Shown: positions 12,001 through 27,000, counted from the first letter of the stretch. The stretch: 64,000 nt of DNA from Pyxicephalus adspersus (GCF_032062135.1 NC_092859.1:131115486-131179485); one strand, 5' to 3'. Numbers and translations are program-made. Notes: generated by a model from the sequence alone, not told the origin.

Positions 12001-15000
12001 AGGCTACAATGACTTGTAAACAAAATATAGTCAAATAGTATATTCGTGTAAAGATAACATACAGTTATAGATCAGTCAATGAAAGACCCTCACTAGTGGC
12101 AGTGACTGACCCTTATTTTCCTCCTATCCAGTGCCATGGACAGATTTCATTGTGTCAGATCCCATTGTGTTGAGCTTCCTCAGTGACAAGAACTACCCGT
12201 GGTAGTATTACGTCTTTATTACTGTGCTCCAGACATTATGAAGCCATTCTGGCTTTTTCACCTATCTTTTTATAGCTTTGTCTGCCTATCATGTCCAAAC
12301 ATCACGGATACACTGCTCATAAAGCAATATTTAACCGATTACATTCATTTGCATACTTTACTTACTCTCTAAACCTCTTGCTGTGGATTTTGGTAATGGC
12401 TGAAGAAGCCATGGGGCTGCCAATCCCAGAACTTGCTGGAGAGCCCTGCGATACGGGAGTCATACAGTAGGGAGAGTTCTGACTTGCTGGCGAAAGAGAG
12501 GTATCACTTGGTGCACTGAGACCAGCATCTATGGGAAACATATAATATATTAGAGTTTGTAAAGTAATACAGTTGCAAATAGGCACTTTCCCAGCATGTT
12601 GGGGTGACAACAATTGCCATATTACACCCAAATAACTGCTCAATGTAGTAAAAGAGCGAACAGGAATGTAGAGCTAAAGGCAGATTTGTTCCTGCTCTGA
12701 AAATATTTTTTCAGTTCTAAAATAATTAAAAAGATTATTGCACTCTTTACTTTTGTTATGTGCAATTCATGATTTTACATTTGATCTTCTTTATATTTTT
12801 TATTGAAATAAACAGATTTACAGATCTGGCACTAGAGGGAGATCTGTATTTTAATTCAATCACTCATCCTACCTGTTTGAGCTATGAAACAGCATTGACA
12901 TGATGGTACTATACTTTCATTGCTTTTCTTTTGTAATCGAGGCATGAAAGAAAGTTGTACATATAGCGCTAATCTGCTCTATGGAGAGGAGAGGGGGGGA
13001 GAACGATGGACTGGCAACCGCTGCACTTTCTTCCCTTTACTTTCATTACGATCGTTCCTGGTCCGTGGATCAGGACAGCCAGGACAGTCTACGAATGCTG
13101 TACACATGCCAATATCAGCCCTTAGGTGATTATTGGACAAGAATCATGTAATGTGTGTACGAGCCTAAGACAGTAGCACTGAACAATACATTAAAGCTTC
13201 CTACCGATACAATTTTGTTAGGGAAAACTTCTATCTCTGTCCGATAACTCTTGTGTAAGCGATAAAGTAGATATGCATTTTAGGTGTTTTTGCTGCCGTT
13301 TCAGAATTGGTATGGCTCCTTAAACAAAATAAGCTTTCTTATTTGGGTGCCTAGTTTTCCTTATAAAATATACAAACTGAAAAAAATAACTTCATATTAC
13401 CTTCTTGAGATGCCAGCTCCTCTGACTGATCGTCTGTAAAGCTTAAGGGAATATCTTTCTGTTCATCTGAACTCAAAACACTTGGATCCACAGTTAAGCG
13501 TCCCTTCTTTTCTTCTCTTTCTTTCAAGATAATCTAAATGAATACAGTAATTTAGGAGTTACAGCTATGCACTTCAGATTATCAGGAATTTTAAACCTAT
13601 TAAATCCTGGGGTGATGATATAAGAATGTTTCTCATACCAACCAATCAGGTACTCCCATTGTTTAACCATGCAATACCAAAAATTAAAGCTGAAACTTGA
13701 TTGGCTGTTACAGACAACACTACCATGTTTGTTTTTCTTTTTTAAGCCAAACTAACTTAGCAGTATGTTTTAGACAGTTTAACGGACGCAAAGAAAACAT
13801 AACCTTGATGAGATCATAAAAATTCTACCCAGACAGTGTCCTGATTAGGAAGAAATTTCAAGTCCTGGAGTTGCTGGAATGCCAATGAATCAACAATACA
13901 TTTTATTGTAGGCACTAGCATTCATAATAAACTTGCCTTTTTAAGCGCAGTTGGACGTTTTAATTTTGGAACTTCTTTTTCTTTTCCTCTTTTGACCCTT
14001 GGAGCAGTGGAATCCAAAGGATTTGGAGAAGCCATGAAAGTCTGGGCCTTTGTAAACACATTTCTGTTTGCATGTTCTTTGGTGTGAAATGGGACAGCAC
14101 TGCCAACTAAAGGAAGAAAAAAAAAGTTACAAGTTATTTATTCAACCAGAACAATATTTCCAATAAAATAGCACTGGTGGCGCTGTACTGAAAATAATAA
14201 AAAGGCAAATATATTATATAATAATATTTGCAAAAAAAAAAAAACTTTTTATTCACTTTTATAGATACTTATTCTTTACCTTGATATGTTACCTTGATAC
14301 GTTACCTTGATATGTTATGGGTAAAAAGAGATAAAAGCAAAAAAAAAAAATCAAAAAAATTAAAAAAGATCAGTAATAATTTTTTTTTCTCTTCAGGGAG
14401 GAAGGACTCCTTGAAAAAAAATATTTCTTATTACTGATCTTTGCTTACATTACTTTTTTTTACCCAAAATGTTTAAAAACTTTGTTATAAAAGTATTACT
14501 TTGTTATAAAAAAAAAAAAAAGTTATAGCCAAATAAACAGGGTTATAGCGGAGATATAAAAATTGCTCTTATCCATGAGGTATAAATGTGCACTTTTTTT
14601 ACCTCTTATGAATAAGAGCAATTTTTTCATCGCAGCCCTTAAATGGATGATATCGTAGTTGATCAAGAGTAGTGCAATGGTAAAGGATGGAAGGTTTCAC
14701 TTTAAGTTAAATAAAGCTTACTGAACTTGGGCTTATTCTTATTATCTTTATAAAATACATTTTTTATGTGTTTAACAGTATGCACAGCTTGGGGTTTCCA
14801 TGTGCATGAGCCAGAGTAAGGTCATTATGGCCCAGCCAATTCATGGCTAGAAGTAGATTAGGTGAAGCACAGCCGCTAAAGCATGGGAAGGCGAGTTTAT
14901 TTTCACTTTGGAATAAATGTTATCAATTGTCAATAGAATTACAAGTTTGGGCAGGTGATTCCCTGAAAACAAGTGGGATTCACCCACAGACAAAAATTGT

Positions 15001-18000
15001 AACAAGAAAGAATACATACCAGTGTAGGACAAAGGTCTGGTATTCGTTATCTGACGAGCCTTCATCGCTTGTTGCTGCCTTTCTAGTTCTGCCAACATAT
15101 CTCCAAGGTCTAGCTGCACTGGAGTCTTGCTTTTCTTTCCAGAAGCTTTAGAAAGTGCTTCCTAAATTTAAATAAATACGATGTTTAGTAATGATACCCA
15201 TCCCTCAGAGTTAAGAGCACATGACCAATACTCAGGTTCCATTTGGTTATACACGATCCTGTTAATGGTTTTATTATTGCACTTTACATGTATTTTTGGT
15301 TGTAAACTTTGACCCATACTGTACGATTGTTTTATTTTTTGTATGAACCTTGATTTTTTTTCAAAAAGAGCACATGACCAGCATTGTGTGTTTTCGTTCG
15401 AAGGTGGGCAGGATGCGATACAACAGGATTTGGGGATAGATGTTTTAGAACCACCAGTAACAGTCATTAATTTAACAAATTAACAAAACTGTCTATCTAA
15501 AAATTAGTGGTAGTGTAGTGTATTTTAATATTTTCATGAAGAAATTGATAACAAACCTGGAGTTTTTTCTGCTCCATGCTAATCTCTGAGTATTCCTGGG
15601 CTGTGGCCAATGCAGCAGCAAGCGCTTTCTTCTTCTGACTTTTTGCACGTTTTGGTACAGATGTTGTGATAGGAATCGGGGTCTGAACAATGTTAATTGG
15701 AGAATTTTCAGGTAAATCATCCAACTGAAAATAAAAGATAAATAAATAAATAAAAGTTAATAGATGGATAATTTACTCCCCCACATTAACTCCCCACATG
15801 CTTTTACATCACTATTTAAAAAAAACAAAAAAAACAAAACTTCTTTTGGAACTTCAGTATTCAGTAATAAGAAAAAAAAAATAGGTTGCTTTTTTCCCCC
15901 ATTGGATTTATTGGATCATTCATAGACTTTTGTTGTATATTGGCTTTATAGCCTATAGCTGTGAATTCCTTTCCTTTTTTCTCTCTTACCTTTTCTGTCA
16001 GTATACTGACTTTTCCTACTTGTGATATACTGTAGTACTTTGTCTTTTTTCTTGTAAATCTACTTATAGAATTCAATCATGTGTTGAATATATCAAACTG
16101 CAGCATAAAGTCTATAATTTTTGTAAAGTATAAGCTGAGCCACTTACCACTTTAGTGTTCATCTTTGGTTGTGTGCTCTCATTTCTAGAACTCCCATTGC
16201 TGCTATTCAGTTCCGGAAACTCATCTTCATCCTAAAATATAGATAATATAAAGAAAAGTTCCTTTCTACTCTTGAGAACTGGGATGGCAGATACTTGCTA
16301 CCTTTTCGTCTCCCAATGCAATATTTACACTACATTATTGTTCTATGGTGTTGATACAGTGTAAGGAGGGGTAAAAATGAAAGCTGGGAAAAAAATACAT
16401 TTATGCATAAATGCATACAGATATTCACTTTATGCAAGATATTTATTTTATTCTCCTTCCTTTGTTGTCAGTTCAAAGTTGTCCAAAAAACATCTCCGTA
16501 GCTTAGTACAGAAAAAAGGGTGAACCAAAGAGAGTAAGTAGCCCAAGATAAATATTGGTTTGGTAAGAGAGTTTCCTCTCGAAGGCCCAGCCTGTGGATT
16601 ACATGGAAGAGAGAAAGAAGAAGAAGAAGGAAAAGACAGGCTTTTGTGGGGGCAAAAGGATCTTTGATAAAAAAAATTAAGCTTTATTCGTGTTAAACAT
16701 CCTAAAAGCTAGACAGAGGCCACATATGCTAGCCCTAGCTTAACATAGGAGTACTGTTCTAGCATCAAACGGTTAGTTTATATACAGTTTCAGTAATATT
16801 TATGCGTACAAGGTTGGATTTCCCTGACCGACACGTTTCGCTCTGTTGGGCCTTCTCGGGGGTTTGGGAGATCCTCAATGCTATATGATGTTAGGGAGAT
16901 AGTATGCTTGGAGGATGGGTGTATTGTGAGAGGCTGGTAGGCTCTTGTGAGTAAACCAGAGTATCCAAGTCTTTAAAGAGAAAGAGGTGGGGGTTTGTGG
17001 AAGCTTTAAGAAATCGTTTGTTTTAGAAAATACAGGTTGGTAATTGCATCACTGACCACTGGCAGCCATCCAGATAGAGGGGCCAGGGCTCTATCTGGAC
17101 GGCTGCCAGCGGTCAGTGATGCGATTACCAATCCCTATCGTCTAAAACAAACTTGGGTTCTTACTCCAACAAACCCCCACCTCTTTCTCTTACTCCTACT
17201 ATTTCCATTTTTTTATCAAAGATTTATTTGGCCCCACAAAAGCCTGTCTTTTCTTTCTTCTTCTTTCTCTCTTCCATCTCCGTATCTTAGCTTTTTGTTC
17301 TGGTNNNNNNNNNNNNNNNNNNNNNNNNNNNNNNNNNNNNNNNNNNNNNNNNNNNNNNNNNNNNNNNNNNNNNNNNNNNNNNNNNNNNNNNNNNNNNNNN
17401 NNNNNNNNNNNNNNNNNNNNNNNNNNNNNNNNNNNNNNNNNNNNNNNNNNNNNNNNNNNNNNNNNNNNNNNNNNNNNNNNNNNNNNNNNNNNNNNNNNNN
17501 NNNNNNNNNNNNNNNNNNNNNNNNNNNNNNNNNNNNNNNNNNNNNNNNNNNNNNNNNNNNNNNNNNNNNNNNNNNNNNNNNNNNNNNNNNNNNNNNNNNN
17601 NNNNNNNNNNNNNNNNNNCAAATTGCAAGTAGCTATACTGCACAATGCAAAAAGCTTCTTAAACTGTGAAAGAAACCAGGAATTACAGCTTAAAAATGCC
17701 TGCTTTGTTAATGTGAACAGGGTTTACTTTTCTTAAGTATAACTTTGTACAAAGTGCAGCATAAAGGAAAAGAAATGCTGTGGAATGAAGTGAGTGCTGG
17801 TGATTTCCCTGCTTCTTGGACACCACCCTATGGCACCTTCCTCTACCTCCAAGAACCAGCCTCCTGTATTACTTGTTGGAATAATTATTACTGCAGTACA
17901 CCCCATAGCAACTTAGGAAATGTCATTGTTGTCCTGCAGACCCCTCCTGGCTGATGGTTAAAGTCAATGGACTTTTTTTTTCAACATATGTTATGTCCAT

Positions 18001-21000
18001 ACCATGTTGGCATACTCACTGTATTCAAATGGCAGCTTACACGATCCCCACAAATTCCCTACAATAAATTCCCCTAAAAATAAAATTGTTGAAGCTATAT
18101 GTACAAGGCATCATGGCAGCGTCTTCCGCAGTCAAGAGGACTATAGAGGTATGGCAACAATGTCATACGGAACAAAGCAGTGGCTGGAGGTCATATTTAT
18201 AAAGCAATGTCTTCCGTCTCCTAAACCCTCACTTCTTACCCACCATTCCATGTCCCCCCTCCTACTGTGTACTACTTCCCCCACCTTCTAGATTGTAAGC
18301 TCTTCTGGGCAGGGTCCTCTCCTCATCTTGCGTCACTGTCTGTATCTGTTATTTGCAACCCCTATTTAATGTACAGAGCTGCATAATATGTTGCCGAAAT
18401 ATGATGCTGTTTATTAGTAATAATACCAATACTACATTTGCCTTGTTTCTGTTGGCCTTTCATTGTAAAAGCAAAGAAACACTTAAATTAATGACACCTC
18501 CAACTCCCAGTAGGCAGTCCTGTTACATCAAACCCCTGGCTTTTGCCAACACTGGAAATACCACTGGTATTCCTATAGTTAGGATAAGGCAACTCTAAGA
18601 GTCAGACAAAGTACAGCCAACGATTTTTTAGTTCTTAGCATTTACATATTTTACATTTATTGTAATAATTGTAAATTATTGTAATAAAGCAATATTGATT
18701 TGCAGAGCGATGTACTGGATTTTCAAAACCTTTAAATAAGGAAGGTCTGCTTTTACTCTTAGCTTCCTTCCGTAATCCCCTACTCTTAGTGCCTGAGAAA
18801 TTTAAAAAATACATTGCAATTACTCATAATGCCACTGTCTTTCAAGGAAGATTACTGTGAACAGCAAGCAATGCATTGCAAGGGTATCTCATCATGGCAT
18901 TCTAGCTGCTTTGTGATACACAGGATTATTCACAAAAAGACAGTGGCATCATCCTTTTCTAGGTGCCACTGCAGTAAGACAAGTTAGAGTACAAATCATT
19001 CTAACACTGTTTCTTTCAGGTGCATTTCTCACCCAGTAAGTGTGTTTTGGGTAGGGGGACAGAAGTGTATAAAGACCTTTCATTTTAGTGGATGGTCTGT
19101 ATACACACCTTCTTAATTCTATTTCTGACAAACAGTATATAAAACAATACCTCAAAATACAACTGTTCAGGACTCTGGTCAGATCTGTTTATTTGTGCTG
19201 TGGTCCCTGTTTTACTGTCTTGCTTCCTTTGAATATCCTGTCTCCTTTCTGATGATGTGCTCTGTCCTCTCATACGATACCCAAGCTGTGGTCAAAGCAG
19301 ACACAGACAAACATTATTTGTTAAGTGAGCATCCCAAAATCTAAATATTATTGGATTCTTATAAATATTGTATTGTGGTTAGTACAAAAAGGTCTGAAAT
19401 ATCTGAAAATATGATAAGTCCCTAAATAAGGTGTTCTTAAGGGCTGGTAAATTAAGGTATAACTAAGATTTATTACCATGGTCCAAGCTAATGTTTTTCC
19501 TGCTTTAGTTTTCATGTTACCTGCACATTATTCCACAGTTCGACCTGCCTTCCACTTCTACAGAAAACCTGACTTTTCTCATTCCAAGGCTTCTTTTGAG
19601 TAGCTTGGGAGGCAACACTTGCCCAACTTCCTCCTGTTTTTTACAAGAAAAAACATCAATCACATTGATCGAGAAAATCAGTGTTTTTCGGTTTCAATAC
19701 ATTTTAGAAGACGGCATAAGAGGGGGAATCTCTGTGCCATTCTCACAAAAGTCAGGGTTTTACACAAAGACAACTAAGAAAAATACAAAACAGACAAAAT
19801 GTTGATGTGAAAGAGAAATATCATTGAGGAGAAATAGAACCCTGCAAGAACACAGATGACCATATTATCATAGCAGGAAGATGACACACTACAGGAAGAC
19901 ATTCCGTGCCAACAACCAATAAACTTTCATTTTCTAAGATACTCCAGCAGAGATTCCTATCTAGCTGTTTGCAGTGGGGCAACACAGCTCATTAGAAGCA
20001 AATATTTAAAAATGAGACTTAATCTTTAAAATAAATAACATTTTATTACCTGTGCAAACAGTTGGTTCTGCAATCTGGAAAATAAAAATATAAAATGACA
20101 AATTATTAAGAAGGAACTTCTGTTAGCAACTGTGTTTTGCAAGTAAGAGCTGAAATTGTAGACCAATTCAATTGTAGACCACAACACATTGTGTTGCATT
20201 ACTATTTTTTTTTCTTCCACATAACTGAAGTAATAACTGAAAATTCATTATCTTTAAATCTTCCTGTGCACTAATGCAAAGTATATTATTATTATTCTGT
20301 ATTTCTATAGCTCCAACATATTATGCAGCACTGTACATTACATAGGGGCTGCAAATGACAGACAGATACAGACAGTGACAAAGGAGGAGGAGAGGACCCT
20401 GCCCCGTAGAGCTTACAGTCTAGGAGGTAGGGGAATTAACACACAATAGGGAAGAAAGATATGCAGTGGAGGGAAGTATTGAAGGTTTAAGAGACAGAAG
20501 ACGAAGGGTAGGCAAGTTTGAAAAGATGGGTTTTGAGTGTTCTTTTAAATGTGAATAGAGTAGGAGAAAGCCGAACAGGACGAGAGTTGTGCAGCCTCAG
20601 AAAAGTCTTGCAGCCACGCACGTGACGAGGTTACGAGTAAGGAAGTCATTAGTGAATCATTGGAGGAGCGAGGAAAGCAGCTACTGGAGTATTACCAGGT
20701 CAGAACGGTAAGTGGGACAAGAGCTGTGGAGGGATTTGAAGGCAAGGCACAGGAGCTTGAATTTAAATCTAAGGTGAAATGAAAGCCAATCACAGAGAGG
20801 CAGCAGAAGAGCGGTGGGAAGGATGGATGAGTCTTGCTGCAGCATTCATAATAGATTGTAGAAGAGAGAGTCGGGTTAGTGGAATACCAGAGAGGAGGAG
20901 GTTACAGTAGTGCAGATGAGATATGATAAGAGAGTGTACAAAGAGTTTGGTGGTCTCTGGGGACAGGTAGAGGTGGACTTTGGAGATGTAGCGCAAGTGA

Positions 21001-24000
21001 AAGTGACAGGACCTGGAAATGTTCTGAATATAGGAGGTCGAAGGTAACACCAAGACAATGTGCCTGAGGGGAGAGATGAATAACCGTGTTATTTACATTT
21101 AGAAATATGTTGGCGGGAGATGTGAAATAAAAGAGGGCTGGATGATGAGCTGTTTTACCCAGGTTGAGTTTCAGGAATCGTTTAGATATCCATGATGAGA
21201 TGGCTGACAGGCAGCATGAAACCTTAACCAGGACTGAGGGAGACAAGTCAGGGATGGACAGATAGATCTGATTGTCATCAGAATACAAATGGAACTGTAA
21301 ACCAAAGGAGGGAATGAGTGAGGAGGTGGACAGAGAAAAAAGAACTGGTCCAAGGACTGACCCTTGGGGAACACCAGCAGTGAGGAAAGTGGGAGAGGAG
21401 GAATTAAAATTGAAAGAAACTTGAAAGGAGCCCTCAGACAGATAGGAAGCAAATCAAGAGAGAGCAGTGTCACTGATACCAATGGAGTACAGGATTTGGA
21501 TCAACAGTGTCAAAAGCAGAAGAAAGATCCAGGAGTGGGAGGAGAGAAAAGTTGCCTTGTGACTTATCTCTGATGGGGTCATTGGCCACTTAAGTAAGGG
21601 CTGTTTCAGTGGAATGGGCAGCTGGAATGTCAGACTGGAGAGGGTCAAGGAGAGAGTTGGTGTGGAGGTGAGTGAAATAGGGAAATCTTTTATAGACAAG
21701 ATGCGCAAGAAGTTTGGAGACATATGGGAGAAGGAAGATAGGACGGTAGCTAGATAGTAGGGAGGGGTCTAGTGAGGGTTTCTTCAGGATAGGGAAAATA
21801 ATGGCATGTTTGAAAGCAAAGGGGTAAATACCAGTAGAAAGGGAGAGGTTGAATAGTTCAGTTAGGGCAGGGGCCAGGGGGGAGGAGTGAGCACGGAGGA
21901 GTTCAGAGGGAATTGGGTCAAGCGGGCAGGTAGTAGATAGAGATGATGAGAGAAGAGCGGAGGCTCCAGAGTAACAGGGCTGAAAGAGGTTAGGGACTAT
22001 TTACAGGTGGAGAAATAAGAATAAAAAAACATTCCTCACAAGAGCTCTCAGACAACATGAAAATGCCAGAGATGCAATGATGTAATGGACTAAAAGAAAT
22101 CAAGGAGTACACCGTAATATAAGTAATTCAAGGTAACGTGGAAAATTTTTTACGTACATTAACGCTTGGAGCATTGCACTCTGCATGCCTTGAACACATT
22201 GCAGCTGCCTGGCAGTGCTTTGGACTGCAGTATCCACTGTCACTGTCGATATCGGCTTCACTTGCACCTTGTTCACTGGATGACTCTGCTGCAGGATGAG
22301 AAGACCGCCGGCGTCTTGATTTTGTTTTCCATAGTGCTGCACCCATACTTTCAGAGAGTGATTTATTTGCTATTTCGTTTGGAAAGTCTACAAATAAAAA
22401 CTCAAATGTTTTACTATTTGTACTTTAATACATGCACAAACACTTGTAAGAGTCCAAGAGCATAATAATTCACCTGTTTGCTGACAAGCATCCACTAAAA
22501 GAACAATCTTGGACCGGCTGTCTGGGCCTGATGAACAAGTTTCCTTCTGTACTGCCACGCTCTTCATCGGAGGTCTCTTACATTTAATCTGTGGCACTCC
22601 TTGCTGTGGAGGCTTAAGTATGATGAGGAAATATTATTACTATCAACATATACTACTAAAATTGATAAATAAAACAAATTCCAAAATCGAAGATAGGACT
22701 GGCAAATGACTTTGTGGATAGTAGCAGCATTACAAATGCCAAAAAATGTGATGTGCTTGAGGTTGAAAAAAGGGCTTTTTAGAAAGTTATATTCAAGAGT
22801 GGAGGAGACTCAGTAATAGTACTACTACTGATTTGGCAAGCCAACACACAACAGGGACATAGAAACTGGTCACAAGATAGAAAAAAAGCAGGCTGTATAC
22901 AGCATTGCATTAAAGTATGATTGCTAAAATTATCATTAAACCTTTTACCAGAATGCAAACAAACATTTGGTCGCTTGTTTACGTTTTGTAGAGCTGGTTT
23001 CAGGCTCTGTGTCTCTGGAAACTAAAGCCATCAGATTACTTATGTTGATAAAAATACCGTCAGCCTGCACAATTTTTCAAAAATGTACTATTCAAGGAAC
23101 CCAGAATTTTGGACCATCAGGACCACACCACAAGTACTTGTATAGAGAAGGTAAAAACTTACTTTGTGGATAAGGGGTGGTCTGGAGGTATTTTTGCTTC
23201 GCTGGTTGGATAACACATTGATTGGAGTTTGTTGGGTTGTCCGATCATTGCAGTCAATAGAGACTGCATTGACTGCATTGGTGCCCTGAAGAGGCGTTGT
23301 ATAAGTAGTGGGAAATGGATGGTAAAATCCCATGACTTGAGCACAAGGTGCAGGCATTAGCTGGTAGTACATGTATTCTGTAGATACAGGCGGCTGAGCA
23401 GGTACAATAGGGTAAGCAAGGTAAGGTCCAGGAGGATTTGAGTTTGACTGTTGCCATCTTATATCATTAATATACAATGGAATTTGCCTACAAGTAACGA
23501 AACAATAATTACTTATGAGGAATCATGTTTTTTTTTAAAAAAAAAAGGATTTAATACAGTACATATTGCTGCAGAGAAAGCGTACATTTACACACACACA
23601 TATATTATATAAACATATCTGAAATCAAGCATAGCATCATAACAACCTTTCTCACCCTTTTCTTTCAAACAGGGGAACTCTTAAAATAACTTTAAGATCT
23701 TTTGGGGGACCCCTGCTATAACAATACAGCTCACAGTACATTAGAATGGTGCTCAATGGGAAGAATGCTTTTTACACTGCTGGGCCAGTGGGAAGAATGT
23801 CAACCAAGTTAAAAAGATCATTGGTTTCAGTTAAACAGACCAAAAAGGCACAAATTGCTCATTGCTTATGAAACTCCTAACAACCTCTGGTTGAACCAGT
23901 ACCCTGGTTGAAAATCGCAGATTACATAAAAAAAAAAAACAAAAAAAACAAAAAAACATAAATGAACAAAAATGGAATTATGGCCAACAGATGAAACCTG

Positions 24001-27000
24001 GTTGGTCACTTTGTACAATGATTTCTTTCTTTACGACTAGCTTTTATAGCTTTATTGTAAATGCTATGCTTGTAAAGAATGTAATGAAAACAAAATGAAG
24101 TGAACACTGTTTACACACATTTCAGCTGGAACAATGTGACTAGTTTTATCACACTAGATTTTTATATGATGGCTAAAAACATCTATGAGCAATGATGGTC
24201 CATTTTTATTTAGAAATAATTACTTAATACAGTAATGTATATAAGCAGAGTATGCAAAAAGATTTACAGTAAGCCTTTGTTAGTTTAGATTACCCAGATC
24301 AGTTAAAGACTTTTATCTTAGTTTGCACATTACTCAGTGGCTGATTAAAAAGTCTGTACATACGCAATCTTCAGTTGACTGCCCTCATATGATTCCAATA
24401 TTTTCTCAAGTCACACAGTTTTATAAAACCTAACATATCTGAGCAGTCTATTCTGAGGTTAAGATTGACCTGTAGGTTCAGCAAAAACTGCTGCTCATTG
24501 TTGCTGGCCTGATGTAAACGCTTATTTTCATTACCCCTCATTCTCTCAGCAGTCATGACTTCCTCCCCTTACAATGTAAAGCTACTGTCCCTACATTGTA
24601 GGGATGATACAGGTGCCTGAGGTATAGACTATGCCCACTATAAAGAAATATTTTTGAGGAACCTGAAGTCAGGCTTTAAATATACTGGTCATGGGGGGGT
24701 TAGGGTGACACGGCTTGCAAATGCTAACAACCTTTTTTCAGAAAACGCTACCAACTTGCAGAGCTGATCCACCGGTTTTGATATTTTCTTAATCTGCATA
24801 CTTGTTACTCAAACTAATAAAGCAATAGGGTCAGAATTACAACAAGATTACTAGCAGTTTTAGAAGGCAAAATCTATAATAGCAGTCACCATGTTTGGGT
24901 TCTACTAATTTTCCATGAAGCCAAACATTAAATGTTACTAATCAAACAAAACAGACCCATTTACTTTTAGGTGGACAGAAAATAAAAAAGTAAATGTATC
25001 TGTGCCAGTTCTGACCAACACAAAATTGTCCTGCTGTTGGCCAATTTTCTATCAATCTTTTATTAGGAGTTCAGAAACAGGAAAGCGTTTTAGTAAATAA
25101 GAGACCACAGATGACACAGCATTGCATAACTGGTCAGTAGCAAGGCAATTTTAAAAGCCTAGGCTTAAAGTTACCAGAGACTGGGGCTTTACTAACAGAA
25201 ATATGACACTGCAGAGGATACAGTAGTGTAAAATCAACCAGCAGCAGGAGTCTGTAGATAGTACAGTAGTATCAAACTGACCAGCAGCAGGTTAATTTTA
25301 TAAGCAAGGCCAGGCCTAAATTTACTATACACAAAAATCACATGCTAGGATTTTACTACAAATTATGACATACTTCAGAGGTAACAGCAATGAAAAATCG
25401 TGCAGCAGCAGTACAGTTTTATTAAAGATAAACAGGCCTATCCTTTTGCCCAACTTTAAATAGAATAGGTGAATATGAGTAAAATATTGTTAGGTGGTTT
25501 AGGTTCACACTGTTGTTGCATTTTTGTTCTTTTAAAAGATGCAATAGAAGGCAGAGGCCAAAAGTCAGCTCAGTACCTGGTGAATATTCCACTTGGATTT
25601 CTAATGCAGAAGTAATGCTGTCCTTTTTACCAGACAGGAAGTGAAGTAAAATATGTACCAGGGACAAAGACAGAAAAACAAATTTTACATGGGTCCTAGC
25701 TTTAGCCTACTGTACTAAATAAAAGCACTTAATGTTTCTCGGTGTTGGGAGAGTTTTCTTTTTGTTTCTGCCTGAAAAATGCTGCCAAAGGGCTGGAAGT
25801 GAGAGTAATTGTCCCCCCAAAATGCAGTAAAAATGTGACTGAGTTTCTAGACCTTCCCCCATAAAAAACAAAGGATAAAAGGGTTTGGTTGGACATACAC
25901 TTTAAAACTAAATCTTAATTTATAGAAGTAAAATGGTGAAAATGAAGAACATGGAATACATTCATGGCTATGAGAATGCTACAATCAATCCTAAGGTATG
26001 CAGCTTGNNNNNNNNNNNNNNNNNNNNNNNNNNNNNNNNNNNNNNNNNNNNNNNNNNNNNNNNNNNNNNNNNNNNNNNNNNNNNNNNNNNNNNNNNNNNN
26101 NNNNNNNNNNNNNNNNNNNNNNNNNNNNNNNNNNNNNNNNNNNNNNNNNNNNNNNNNNNNNNNNNNNNNNNNNNNNNNNNNNNNNNNNNNNNNNNNNNNN
26201 NNNNNNNNNNNNNNNNNNNNNNNNNNNNNNNNNNNNNNNNNNNNNNNNNNNNNNNNNNNNNNNNNNNNNNNNNNNNNNNNNNNNNNNNNNNNNNNNNNNN
26301 NNNNNNNNNNNNNNNNNNNNNNNNNNNNNNNNNNNNNNNNNNNNNNNNNNNNNNNNNNNNNNNNNNNNNNNNNNNNNNNNNNNNNNNNNNNNNNNNNNNN
26401 NNNNNNNNNNNNNNNNNNNNNNNNNNNNNNNNNNNNNNNNNNNNNNNNNNNNNNNNNNNNNNNNNNNNNNNNNNNNNNNNNNNNNNNNNNNNNNNNNNNN
26501 NNNNNNNNNNNNNNNNNNNNNNNNNNNNNNNNNNNNNNNNNNNNNNNNNNNNNNNNNNNNNNNNNNNNNNNNNNNNNNNNNNNNNNNNNNNNNNNNNNNN
26601 NNNNNNNNNNNNNNNNNNNNNNNNNNNNNNNNNNNNNNNNNNNNNNNNNNNNNNNNNNNNNNNNNNNNNNNNNNNNNNNNNNNNNNNNNNNNNNNNNNNN
26701 NNNNNNNNNNNNNNNNNNNNNNNNNNNNNNNNNNNNNNNNNNNNNNNNNNNNNNNNNNNNNNNNNNNNNNNNNNNNNNNNNNNNNNNNNNNNNNNNNNNN
26801 NNNNNNNNNNNNNNNNNNNNNNNNNNNNNNNNNNNNNNNNNNNNNNNNNNNNNNNNNNTTAAGAATACACTTGCGTCATGTTGCTATGACTAAACAAATA
26901 CAACTGACTTTCAACTAAAAAAAGCATTAACATAATCTCTCCTTAAAGCAGAAAGCAAAGTTCACCTATTGTAAACTCTGACATACAGTACTTCAAGAGA

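Noticed and set aside
17037..17669. Long open frames across N runs (also 25933-26918)
   Set aside because: They exist only because N codons cannot be stops.
20790..21723. Possible reverse transcriptase gene
   Set aside because: The RT text is spread over several frames with stops and the YxDD motif is altered; a dead LINE copy, not a gene.
22154..22157. Exon 5 donor at GTACGT (22157)
   Set aside because: Better consensus, but it gives a phase incompatible with exon 6; kept only as a possible alternative site.
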